Assembly (NCBI RefSeq): GCF_013410035.1
Contig: NZ_JACCBW010000001.1
Span: forward strand, 1,116,001-1,180,000
Length of the DNA: 64,000 bases
Direction of reading: 5' to 3'
Source of the DNA: Nocardioides cavernae
GTDB taxonomy: Bacteria; Actinomycetota; Actinomycetes; Propionibacteriales; Nocardioidaceae
The translations under genes and the position numbers were made by a program. The notes below the pieces were generated by a model. That model worked only from the letters and a program-made list of their open reading frames with translations. It was not told the DNA's origin and did no database searches. Below, piece by piece: positions 33,664-41,153 of the stretch; within the stretch, counting starts at the first letter, position 1; each line of letters opens with the position of its first letter.

Positions 33664-35208
33664 ATGGACTTCAGCGCCTTCCTCGACGGCTTCGGCGTCG
33701 TCACCCAGCCCGGCAACCTGGTCTACTGCCTGATCGGCGTCGTCGTCGGCATGCTGATCGGCGTCCTGCCCGGCCTCGGCCCGGCCGCGACGATGGCGAT
33801 CCTGCTGCCCATCGTCTACAGCGCCCACGACCCGGTCGCCGCGATCATCATGCTCGCCGGCATCTACTACGGCGCGCAGTACGGCGGCACGATCACCTCG
33901 GTGCTGCTGCGGATCCCCGGCGAGGCGAGCTCGGTGGTCACCGTCTTCGACGGCTTCGCCCTCGCCAAGCAGGGCAAGGCCGGCACCGCCCTGGGCATCG
34001 CCGCCATCGGCTCGTTCATCGGCGCCACCATCTCGATCATCGGCCTGACGCTCCTCGGCCCGCTCGTCGCGGAGTTCGCGCTCGACTTCGGCCCGCCGGA
34101 GTACGCCGCGCTCGCACTGCTGGGCGTGCTCCTCGTCGCGACGATCGGCAACGGCAACACCGTCAAGGCGCTCGCGGCGGCGGCGATCGGCCTGCTCCTG
34201 GCGACCGTCGGCAGCGACAGCTTCACCAGTGCCGACCGCTTCACCTTCGGCAGCCTCAACCTCGAGGACGGCATCGACTTCGTCGTCGTCGCGATGGGCC
34301 TCTTCGGTGTCGGCGAGATCCTCTACAACCTCGAGGAGCGCCACGGCAAGCCGCACGTGCCCGCGGCGATCGCCAACATCTGGCCCTCGCGCAAGGAGCT
34401 CAAGGAGGCCGGTCCCGCCATCGGTCGCGGCTCGGTCATCGGCTTCGTCCTGGGCGTGCTGCCGGGCGGTGGCGCCGTGATGGCGTCGCTGGCCGCGTAC
34501 GCCGCGGAGAAGCGCGTCGCCAAGGACCCGAGCCGCTTCGGCCGCGGCGCCATCGAGGGCGTCGCCTCCCCCGAGTCGGCCAACAACGCGGCCGCCACCT
34601 CGTCCTTCATCCCGCTGCTGACCATCGGCATCCCCGCCAACGCCTCCATGGCGATGCTCTACGCCGCGCTCCTCGTCGTCGGCGTGACGCCCGGCCCGCA
34701 GCTCATCGACGAGCGCCCCGACCTGTTCTGGGGCGTCGTGAACTCGATGTACATCGGCAACCTGATCCTGCTGCTGCTGAGCATCCCGCTGGTCGGCATC
34801 TTCGTCCGGATCCTGCGGGTGCGGCCCGCGATCCTCGCGCCGATCACCGCCCTCATCACCATCCTGGGCGTCTACACCATCCGGAACTCGGTCTTCGACA
34901 TCTTCCTCATGATCGTCTTCGGCGTGATCGGCTACCTGATGAAGAAGACCGGCTTCGAGCCCGGCCCGATGGTGCTGGCGTTCGTGCTCGGGTCGCTGAT
35001 CGAGTCCAGCTTCCGCCGCTCGATGCTGATCTTCGACGGCGACGCGACCGGCTTCGTCACCCGGCCGATCTCCGGCACGATCCTCGCCTTCGTCGTCCTG
35101 GTGATCGCCTTCCCGCTGATCAAGCGGGCGTTCCGCCGCCGCTCCACCCCTGCCACCGCCGAGGCCGCCGCCTCGGAGGACGCCCCCCGAGAGGACTCCC
35201 TGCGATGA
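33664..35208 (+). CDS. Tripartite tricarboxylate transporter large permease (TctA)
   Basis: The 514-residue TctA permease has about twelve membrane segments. Family motifs are visible: GVLPGLGPAATMAILLP near the N-terminus, the YYGAQYGGTITSVLLRIPGE block, and the second inverted-repeat copy GVLPGGGAVMASL followed by GVASPESANNAAATSSFIPLL. These conserved segments form the transport pathway. The stop overlaps the uspA start as ATGA. The length is normal. Confidence 0.92.
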   Translation: MDFSAFLDGFGVVTQPGNLVYCLIGVVVGMLIGVLPGLGPAATMAILLPIVYSAHDPVAAIIMLAGIYYGAQYGGTITSVLLRIPGEASSVVTVFDGFALAKQGKAGTALGIAAIGSFIGATISIIGLTLLGPLVAEFALDFGPPEYAALALLGVLLVATIGNGNTVKALAAAAIGLLLATVGSDSFTSADRFTFGSLNLEDGIDFVVVAMGLFGVGEILYNLEERHGKPHVPAAIANIWPSRKELKEAGPAIGRGSVIGFVLGVLPGGGAVMASLAAYAAEKRVAKDPSRFGRGAIEGVASPESANNAAATSSFIPLLTIGIPANASMAMLYAALLVVGVTPGPQLIDERPDLFWGVVNSMYIGNLILLLLSIPLVGIFVRILRVRPAILAPITALITILGVYTIRNSVFDIFLMIVFGVIGYLMKKTGFEPGPMVLAFVLGSLIESSFRRSMLIFDGDATGFVTRPISGTILAFVVLVIAFPLIKRAFRRRSTPATAEAAASEDAPREDSLR

Positions 35209-35612
35209 CCACCCCCTCGACGATCGTGATCGGCTACGTGCCCTCCCCCGTCGGTGAGGCCGCGCTGGAGGCCGGCCTGGCCGAGGCCGCGGTGCGCGGC
35301 GACGAGGTCGTGATCCTCAACAGCCCCCGGCGCCGCTCCACCGTCGACGGCGAGCTCATCGACGCCGCCGCCGCGGACGACCTCGTCGCCCGCGCCGCGG
35401 CGCTCGGGGTGACCGCCCGCGTCGACCACTCCGACCACGGCGACGACATCGTCGAGGCCTTCACGAAGGTCGCGGCCGCCGCGTCGGCGCGCCTCGTCGT
35501 GATCGGCATGCGACGCCGCTCGCCCGTCGGCAAGCTCGTCACCGGGAGCGACGCGCAGCGGCTGCTGCTCGACCTCGACGTGCCGATCCTCGCCGTCAAG
35601 CCCGCGAAGTGA
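35205..35612 (+). CDS. Universal stress protein (UspA) domain protein
   Basis: This single Usp domain has 135 residues. It starts with IVIGYVPSPVGEAALEAGL and ends with the nucleotide-binding loop LVVIGMRRRSPVGKLVTGSDAQRLLLDLDVPILAV, cut here into GMRRRSPVGKLVTGS and LDVPILAV. That G-2x-G-9x-GS-type loop is characteristic of ATP-binding Usp proteins. It overlaps tctA by four bases. Small Usp proteins are repeatedly found tied to TctA and other secondary transporters, where they may gate transport by energy state; that role is inferred. Confidence 0.87.
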   Translation: MTTPSTIVIGYVPSPVGEAALEAGLAEAAVRGDEVVILNSPRRRSTVDGELIDAAAADDLVARAAALGVTARVDHSDHGDDIVEAFTKVAAAASARLVVIGMRRRSPVGKLVTGSDAQRLLLDLDVPILAVKPAK

Positions 35613-35619
35613 CGCGCGG

Positions 35620-36885
35620 GTGAGCGCCAGCCTGGTCTCGCGGGTCGTCGTCACACCGGTCGCGTTCGAGGACCCGCCGCTGCTCAACGTGGTCGGCGTG
35701 CACCAGCCGTACGCCCTGCGCGCGATCGTCGAGCTGCACACCGACTCCGGCCTGCTGGGCCTGGGCGAGACGTATGCCGACGAGACCCACCTCGGCCGGC
35801 TCGAGGCGGTCGCCGCCGCCCTCCCCGGCCACGACCCCTACGACCTGCACGGCCTGCGCCGCCTGGTGACCGACGTGCTCGGGCGCGAGACGGGCGGGGG
35901 CGGCGCGTCGTTCGGCGGCATGCTCGACGTCGACTCCGCGGTGGACACCGTCTACTCCCCGTTCGAGGTCGCGTGCCTCGACCTGCAGGGGCGCGAGGCG
36001 GGCGTACCGGTCAGCGACCTGCTCGGCGGTGCCGTGCGCGAGCGCGTGCCGTTCAGCGGCTACCTCTTCTACAAGTGGGCGGGCCACCCCGGCTTCGCCG
36101 ACGACGCATGGGGCGAGGCGCTGGCTCCCGAGCAGCTCGTCGCGCAGGCCCACCGGATGGTCGACGGCTGGGGCTTCGGCTCGCTCAAGCTCAAGGGCGG
36201 CGTCCTGCCGCCCGACGAGGAGTGCGACGCCATCGAGGCGCTGCGCGACGCGTTCCCCGACCTGCCGCTGCGCCTCGACCCCAACGGCGCGTGGACCGTG
36301 GACACCTCACTCGCGGTCGCCGACCGGCTGAGGGGCGTCGTGGAGTACCTCGAGGACCCCACCCCCGGCATCGCCGGGATGGCGCAGGTCTCGGCCGGCA
36401 CGGACGTCCCGCTCGCGACCAACATGTGCGTCATCGCGATGGAGCACCTCCCGCCGGCCATCGCCCAGGACGCCGTCCAGGTCGTCTTGTCGGACCACCA
36501 CCTGTGGGGCGGGCTGCGGAAGTCCGCGCTGCTCGGCCAGATCACCGAGGTGTGGGGCCTCGGGCTGTCGATGCACAGCAACTCCCACCTCGGCGTCTCG
36601 CTCGCCGCGATGGTCCACCTCGCCGCAGCGACGCCGAAACTGACGTACGCCTGCGACACCCACTACCCCTGGAAGACCCAGGACGTCGTGGCCGACGGCG
36701 TGCTCGGGTTCTCCGACGGCGCGGTCGCCGTGCCGACGGGCCCGGGCCTGGGCGTCGACCTCGACCGCGACCGGCTCGGCGAGCTCCACGAGCTCTACCT
36801 GTCGTGCGGCGTACGCCGGCGCGAGGACACCGTCTACATGCGCTCGATCCAGCCGGACTTCGAGGTCAACACCTCGCGCTGGTGA
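35620..36885 (+). CDS. Glucarate dehydratase-like enolase superfamily enzyme
   Basis: This 421-residue paralogue of the GudD at 13663 keeps the full glucarate-dehydratase set: Lys190 and Lys192 (SLKLKGG), metal ligands Asp220 (LDPNGAW), Glu245 (LEDP) and Asn268 (ATNMC), Asp292 and His319 with Asn321 in SMHSNSH. The loops differ enough that the preferred diacid could be another stereoisomer, for instance idarate. It is the last gene of the TctCBA-UspA operon, starting at GTG 7 bases after uspA, which couples uptake to dehydration. Its product should feed the kdgD enzyme. The catalytic class is secure and the exact substrate open. Confidence 0.85.
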   Translation: MSASLVSRVVVTPVAFEDPPLLNVVGVHQPYALRAIVELHTDSGLLGLGETYADETHLGRLEAVAAALPGHDPYDLHGLRRLVTDVLGRETGGGGASFGGMLDVDSAVDTVYSPFEVACLDLQGREAGVPVSDLLGGAVRERVPFSGYLFYKWAGHPGFADDAWGEALAPEQLVAQAHRMVDGWGFGSLKLKGGVLPPDEECDAIEALRDAFPDLPLRLDPNGAWTVDTSLAVADRLRGVVEYLEDPTPGIAGMAQVSAGTDVPLATNMCVIAMEHLPPAIAQDAVQVVLSDHHLWGGLRKSALLGQITEVWGLGLSMHSNSHLGVSLAAMVHLAAATPKLTYACDTHYPWKTQDVVADGVLGFSDGAVAVPTGPGLGVDLDRDRLGELHELYLSCGVRRREDTVYMRSIQPDFEVNTSRW

Positions 36886-36894
36886 CGCCCCTGC

Positions 36895-36976
36895 AGGTGG
36901 TCGAGTAGCCCGCGAGCCAACCCGAGCAAGGTGGTCGAGTAGCCCGCGAGCCCCGGCGAGCGGGCGTATCGAGACC
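36895..36976. repeat. Interspersed REP-like element with a 34-bp step duplication
   Basis: The 24-base unit beginning AGGTGGTCGAGTAGCCCGCG occurs at 36895 and 36929. The second copy is followed by CCGGCGAGCGGGCGTATCGA and GACC, forming an imperfect hairpin with it. From memory, this GGTCGAGTAG / CGTATCGAGACC hairpin resembles an intergenic element frequent in Nocardioides genomes. It separates the enolase operon from the SRPBCC/ArsR pair and may act as a terminator. Confidence 0.6.
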
Positions 36977-36994
36977 CCTTCCGCTCTATCGCCC

Positions 36995-37024
36995 TTGACT
37001 TATATAAGCGTCGGCTGACACAGT
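36995..37024 (+). promoter_or_regulatory. Promoter with palindromic operator before SRPBCC/ArsR operon
   Basis: TTGACT (36995-37000) and CACAGT (37019-37024) form an 18-base-spaced promoter, and the ATG follows 6 bases later. CTTATATAAG (36999-37008), a perfect AT-rich palindrome in a very GC-rich setting, overlaps the -35. It is a good candidate operator for the ArsR-type repressor encoded second in the operon. Confidence 0.6.
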
Positions 37025-37030
37025 CGGGCC

Positions 37031-37672
37031 ATGTTCGACGTAGTCAAGCATCTGGGCGCGGTCACCCGCGCCGTCGAGGACAGCACCCACGAGGGCACGC
37101 CCGTCAAGGTCGTCGTCGCCTCCCGCACCTACCCCACCGACGCCGCCGACCTCTGGTCCGCCGTCACCGACCCCGAGCGGATCCCCCGCTGGTTCGCCCC
37201 CGTGTCGGGCGACCTGCGGCTCGGCGGCCGCTACCAGGTCGAGGGCAACGCCGGGGGCGAGGTCACCGCGTGCGAGGAGCCGCGGCACTTCGCGATCACG
37301 TGGGAGCTCGGCGGCCAGACGTCCTGGGTCGACGTCCACCTCGAGGAGGTCGAGGTCGGCACGACGCTGGTGCTGCGGCACGCGGCCGACGTCTCCGGCA
37401 ACGACCACTGGCCGACGTACGGCCCGGGCGCGGTCGGCGTCGGCTGGGAGCTCGGCCTGATGGGCCTGGCCGAGCACCTCGCGACGGGGGGCACCATCGC
37501 GCACGAGGAGGTCGAGGCCTGGGGCGCCTCCGCGGACGGCCGTTCCTACCTGTCCGGCTCCGCGACCGGCTGGGGCGAGGCCGACGCGGCCGTCTCGGAC
37601 GATCCCGAGGCCTCGCGGTCGGCCGCGGCGCGAACCGCCGCGTTCTACACCGGCGCCGAGCCCCCGGCCTGA
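37031..37672 (+). CDS. SRPBCC (AHSA1/CalC-like) domain protein
   Basis: This 213-residue protein has a START-like ligand-binding fold of the AHSA1 type. After about 25 residues the domain starts with VVVASRTYPTDAADLWSAVTDPERIPRWFAPV, cut here into RTYPTDAADLWSAVTD and RIPRWFAP. It continues through LGGRYQVEGNAGGEV and ends near GWELGLMGLAEHLA. About 60 extra C-terminal residues follow. Such proteins are very often paired with an ArsR regulator in actinobacteria, as here (GTG of arsR is 4 bases downstream). The ligand is unknown. Confidence 0.85.
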   Translation: MFDVVKHLGAVTRAVEDSTHEGTPVKVVVASRTYPTDAADLWSAVTDPERIPRWFAPVSGDLRLGGRYQVEGNAGGEVTACEEPRHFAITWELGGQTSWVDVHLEEVEVGTTLVLRHAADVSGNDHWPTYGPGAVGVGWELGLMGLAEHLATGGTIAHEEVEAWGASADGRSYLSGSATGWGEADAAVSDDPEASRSAAARTAAFYTGAEPPA

Positions 37673-37675
37673 GCG

Positions 37676-38014
37676 GTGCACGCCTTCGACGTCCTCGGCG
37701 ACCCCGTACGCCGCCGCATCCTCGAGCTCCTCGCCGGCGGCGAGGCGAGCGCGGGCGACGTGACGGCGACGGTGCGCGAGGAGTTCGGCATCAGCCAGCC
37801 GGCGGTCAGCCAGCACCTGCGGGTGCTGCGCGACAACGGGTTCGCCCACGTACGCGCCGAGGGCACGCGCCGGCTCTACTCCGTCGACGTGACCGGCCTG
37901 CGTGCGGCGGACGCGTGGGTGGACCAGTTCCGTGCCTTCTGGGAGCCGCGGCTCGACGCCCTCGCGACGGAGGTCGCCCGCGGGAAGCGGGCCCGCCGGT
38001 CGGGCGGTGCGTGA
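37676..38014 (+). CDS. ArsR-family transcriptional regulator
   Basis: This 112-residue winged-helix repressor starts at MHAFDVLGDPVRRRILELLA, with the recognition helix in ISQPAVSQHLRVLRDNGFAHVR and the wing RRLYSVD. It lacks the cysteine pairs of metal-sensing ArsR proteins, in line with the subgroup that accompanies SRPBCC proteins and probably senses organic ligands or protein partners. The GTG start comes 4 bases after the SRPBCC stop. Its stop codon lies inside the first unit of the 72-bp tandem repeat. Confidence 0.87.
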   Translation: MHAFDVLGDPVRRRILELLAGGEASAGDVTATVREEFGISQPAVSQHLRVLRDNGFAHVRAEGTRRLYSVDVTGLRAADAWVDQFRAFWEPRLDALATEVARGKRARRSGGA

Positions 38015-38197
38015 GCCACGTTCCGCGGCCCGAAGAGATGTCTCACTCACCGCTCCCCGGCCCACCCCAGCCCCAGCGGTGCGTGAGACACCTTCCCCAG
38101 CCCGAAAACGTGGCTCACTCACCGCTCCCGGACCAACCCCAGCCCCAGCGGTGCGTGAGACACCTTCCGCACCCCGAAAACGTGGCTCACTCACCGC
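38004..38197. repeat. Three tandem 72-bp units, each with a long dyad
   Basis: Units start at 38004, 38076 and 38148 with GCGGTGCGTGAG; the third is truncated at 38197. Each has arms GCGGTGCGTGAGaCAC and GTGgCTCACTCACCGC, able to form a stem of about 16 bp with two mismatches, around a centre with GAAAACGTG. A CCACCCCAGCCCCA-like spacer joins the units. It fills almost the whole gap between arsR and the convergent GntR gene. It could be a triple terminator, a MITE-like insertion or a repeated operator. Confidence 0.75.
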
Positions 38198-38217
38198 TCG
38201 AGCGGCCCGACCACCGG

Positions 38218-38892
38218 CTACCGGGCCACGCGCCGCCGGGTGTTCCCCAGGTGCAGCCGCATCGCGGCGCGGGCGGTCTCGACGTCGCCGGCCAGCACCG
38301 CGGCGGCGACGTTGTCGTGCTCGCGCTGCACGCGCTCGACGTGGGTCGCGTCGGTCATGGAGTACGCCTCGGCGAGGCGGGTGCGCGGCAGCATGATCAT
38401 CATCGGGCCGAGCGAGCCGAGCAGGTCGACGTAGAACCGGTTGCCGGTGGCCCGCGCGATCGCGAGGTGGAAGGCGAAGTCGGCCTCGACGGCCCCTTCG
38501 TGGCCGGCGCGCAGGAAGCCCGCGAGCGCCTCCTCGATCGCGGCGACATCGCCGGGCGCGTGGTGCTGCGCGGCGAGGGCGGCCGCCTCGCTCTCGACGC
38601 CGAGACGGAAGTCGAGCATCGCCATCACGTCGGCCTGCGTGCGGATCGCGGACGACTCCACGCTGAAGCTCGACGACTCCGGCACCGCGAGCACGAAGGA
38701 CCCGCGGCCCTGCTGGGTCTCGACGAGGCCCTCGGCCCGGAGCCGGGTCACCGCCTCGCGCACCACCGTGCGGGAGACGGCGTACTCGTCGATGAGCTCG
38801 GCCTCGGACGGCAGCTTGGCTCCCGGTGCGAGGTCGCCGGCCAGGATCTTGTCCTTGAGGCCGGCGACCACGCGCGCGGAGAGCGTCTTCAT
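38218..38892 (-). CDS. GntR/FadR-family (FCD) transcriptional regulator
   Basis: This 224-residue regulator has an N-terminal winged helix (LPSEAELIDEYAVSRTVVREAV) and a C-terminal all-helical FCD domain. The metal-binding type residues DFRLGVESEAA, FHLAIARATGN and EHDNVAAAVLAGD are present. FCD regulators usually respond to small carboxylic or sugar acids. The ATG overlaps the upstream dehydratase stop as ATGA, so regulator and enzyme are co-translated. The large dyad at 40072-40110 before the dehydratase gene is the likely operator. Confidence 0.9.
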   Translation of the reverse strand: MKTLSARVVAGLKDKILAGDLAPGAKLPSEAELIDEYAVSRTVVREAVTRLRAEGLVETQQGRGSFVLAVPESSSFSVESSAIRTQADVMAMLDFRLGVESEAAALAAQHHAPGDVAAIEEALAGFLRAGHEGAVEADFAFHLAIARATGNRFYVDLLGSLGPMMIMLPRTRLAEAYSMTDATHVERVQREHDNVAAAVLAGDVETARAAMRLHLGNTRRRVAR

Positions 38893-40049
38893 GCCGAGAA
38901 GGTAGCCGTCTCCACGGTGAGCTCCCGCATGCGCTCGGTGAGCGTGAACCCGAGGCCCGGGCGCTGCGGCACGAAGATCCTGCCGTCGCGGATCTCGATG
39001 CGCTCCTCGAAGAGCGGGTTCAGCCACTCGAAGTGCTCCACCCACGGCTCGGTGGGGTACGTCGCGGCGAGGTGGAGGTGGATCTCCATCGCGTAGTGCG
39101 GCGCCAGGTCGAGGCGGTGGTGGGCGGCGAGGGTCGCGAACTTCAGGAACGGCGTGATGCCGCCGATGCGCGGGGCGTCGGGCTGCACGATGCCGCGGTA
39201 GCCCGCGTCGACGAGGCCCATGTGCTCCGCGACCGAGGTCAGCATCTCGCCGGTGGCGATGGGGGTGTCGAAGGTCTGCGAGAGGTCGGCGTGGCCGACG
39301 TGGTCCCACGCGTCGAGCGGCTCCTCGATCCAGACCAGGTCGAACTGCTCGAGCTCGCGGCACATGCGGCGGGCGCGGGCGCGGTCCCACTGTTGGTTGG
39401 CGTCCACCATGAACGGGCCGTCGCCGAGGTGCTCGCGCAGCGCGGCGACGCGGCGCAGGTCCTCGCGCCAGTCGGGCTGGCCGACCTTGATCTTGATGCC
39501 GCCGATGCCGGACTCGAGGGACGCGGTCGCCTTCTCCCTGATCTCCTCGACCGAGGCCTGGAGGAAGCCGCCCGAGGTGTTGTAGACGCGGCAGGAGTCG
39601 CGGTGCGCGCCGAGGAGCTTGGCGAGCGGGAGGCCGGCGCGGCGGGCCTTGAGGTCGTAGAGCGCGACGTCGAGCGCGGCGACCGCCTGGGTGGCGACGC
39701 CCGACCGGCCGACCGACGCACCGGCCCACATGAGCGACTCGTAGATCTTGGCGATGTCGCTCGGGTCCTGCCCGATCGCGACGTCCATGACCTCCTTGAG
39801 GTGGGCGTACTGCGCCTTGCCGCCCGCGCGCTTGCTGTAGCTGAACCCCATCCCCTCGAAGCCCTGCTCGGTGGTGAGCTCGACGAAGAGCATCACCGTC
39901 TCGGAGAGCGGCTTCTGCCGGCCGGTCAGCACCTTGGCGTCGCTGACGGCGTACGGCAGCGGCAGCACGACGTGCGACAGCGAGATCGTGCGGATCGCGT
40001 CGCCCGTGCCGGGCACGGTCGCGGCGGGTGGGGTCAGGGTCTCGGTCAT
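38889..40049 (-). CDS. Galactarate/L-talarate dehydratase-like enolase superfamily enzyme
   Basis: This mandelate-racemase subgroup enzyme has 386 residues: a KxK pair (Lys186, Lys188 in GGIKIKVGQPDW), metal ligands Asp216 (MVDANQQWD), Glu242 (WIEEPLD) and Glu268 (ATGEML), Asp291, and general base His318 in DLAPHYAMEIH. The N-terminal capping loop YSKRAGGKAQY matches the talarate/galactarate dehydratase group. The product would be 5-keto-4-deoxy-glucarate, the kdgD substrate. I start at the ATG at 40049; an upstream codon at 40115 would include the operator. It is co-translated with the GntR regulator. Specificity within the subgroup is inferred. Confidence 0.83.
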   Translation of the reverse strand: MTETLTPPAATVPGTGDAIRTISLSHVVLPLPYAVSDAKVLTGRQKPLSETVMLFVELTTEQGFEGMGFSYSKRAGGKAQYAHLKEVMDVAIGQDPSDIAKIYESLMWAGASVGRSGVATQAVAALDVALYDLKARRAGLPLAKLLGAHRDSCRVYNTSGGFLQASVEEIREKATASLESGIGGIKIKVGQPDWREDLRRVAALREHLGDGPFMVDANQQWDRARARRMCRELEQFDLVWIEEPLDAWDHVGHADLSQTFDTPIATGEMLTSVAEHMGLVDAGYRGIVQPDAPRIGGITPFLKFATLAAHHRLDLAPHYAMEIHLHLAATYPTEPWVEHFEWLNPLFEERIEIRDGRIFVPQRPGLGFTLTERMRELTVETATFSA

Positions 40050-40071
40050 CGGGGGTTCCTCGGGTCGTCGC

Positions 40072-40110
40072 GAACTTGTATGATGAGTGTGCAACTCATT
40101 ACATAAGTTC
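40072..40110. promoter_or_regulatory. 39-bp AT-rich dyad, probable GntR operator
   Basis: GAACTTGTATGATGAGT is followed, after GTGCA, by ACTCATTACATAAGTTC. The outer six and inner six bases of each arm are perfectly inverted and the middle is degenerate. TGTATGAT-type half-sites resemble FCD-GntR operators. It lies 22 bases upstream of the galactarate dehydratase start. On the plus strand TATGAT could be a -10, but no plus-strand gene follows. Confidence 0.6.
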
Positions 40111-40134
40111 GTCAACCCCGAGAGGAGCGCCGTG

Positions 40135-41076
40135 TCAGCCGACCGGGGTCACCAGCTCACCGCGCTCGAGGAACGCGTCGACGTTGTCCAGGACGAGGCG
40201 GCCCATCGCCTCGCGGGTCTGGACGGTGGCGCTGCCCACGTGGGGCAGGAGCACCACGTCGTCGCGCCCGAGCAGGGCCTCCGGCACGTGCGGCTCGTCG
40301 GCGAAGACGTCGAGCCCGGCACCGGCGATCCGACCCTCCTCGAGGGCCGCGACGAGCGCGTCCTCGTCGACGACCGAGCCGCGGGCGACGTTGACGAGGT
40401 GGCCGTCGGGGCCGAGCGCGTCGAGGACCGCCGCGTCGACGAGACCCTCCGTGCCGGCGCCCCCCGGGGTCAGCACGACGAGCACGTCGCTCGCCGCGGC
40501 CAGCTCGACCGGCGAGCCGTGGTAGGTCCAGACGACGTCCTTCGGGCTGCGCGAGTGGTAGTGGACCTCGGCCCCGAACGCCTCGAGCCGCTGGGCCGCC
40601 GCCGTCCCGATCCGGCCCAGGCCGAGCACGCCGACGACCGCACCGCGTACGTCGCGGGTCAGGGGCGGCTTCTCCCCGCGGGCCCACGCGCCGCTGCGCA
40701 CGAACCGGTCGGCGGCGCTGATGCCGCGCAGCACGTCGACCACGAGGAAGGCGGCCAGGTCGGCGACGGCGTCGGTGAGCACGTCGGGCGTGTTGGACAC
40801 GACGATCCCGCGCCGGGACGCCTCCTGCACGTCGACGTTGTCGTAGCCCACGCCGAAGTTCACGATCGCCCCCAGGTCGGGCAGCGCGTCCATCTCGGCC
40901 GCGCCCGCCGGGGCACCGCCGCCCACGACGGCCACCTCGACCCCCGCAGCCCGGTCGGGGCCGCCGAGGTCGGCGAGCTCCGGTGCGGCGTACCGCTCCG
41001 TGAGCCACTCGCGCACGAAGGGCATCAGCCCCCCGAGCTGGACGACGCGGACCGGGTGCGGGGTGTCGGCAGTCAC
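40135..41076 (-). CDS. D-2-hydroxyacid dehydrogenase (NAD(P)-dependent)
   Basis: This 313-residue protein is a D-isomer-specific 2-hydroxyacid dehydrogenase. The NAD-binding core is GAVVGVLGLGRIGTAAAQRL, with the later VNVARGSVVDEDALVAAL, the catalytic Arg in that segment, Glu in FADEPHVPEAL and His in LLPHVGSAT. Relatives reduce glyoxylate, hydroxypyruvate or other 2-keto acids. Near a galactarate dehydratase, a tartronate-semialdehyde or keto-acid role is possible but unproven. The second of two adjacent GTG codons (41076) is preferred because AAGGAT ends 6 bases before it. Its stop lies beside an apparently orphan ribosome-binding site on the other strand. Confidence 0.87.
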   Translation of the reverse strand: MTADTPHPVRVVQLGGLMPFVREWLTERYAAPELADLGGPDRAAGVEVAVVGGGAPAGAAEMDALPDLGAIVNFGVGYDNVDVQEASRRGIVVSNTPDVLTDAVADLAAFLVVDVLRGISAADRFVRSGAWARGEKPPLTRDVRGAVVGVLGLGRIGTAAAQRLEAFGAEVHYHSRSPKDVVWTYHGSPVELAAASDVLVVLTPGGAGTEGLVDAAVLDALGPDGHLVNVARGSVVDEDALVAALEEGRIAGAGLDVFADEPHVPEALLGRDDVVLLPHVGSATVQTREAMGRLVLDNVDAFLERGELVTPVG

Positions 41077-41153
41077 CACGCCATCCTTGCGGGGCGCCGG
41101 TCGCCGCGTCCAAGACGACCTCGCTATCGCACGATGCCCGCGAAGGGGGCTGC

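Noticed and set aside
38004..38197. The 72-bp repeats as a CRISPR array
   Set aside because: There are only three units, the whole unit is repeated including the spacer region, and no cas genes are nearby.
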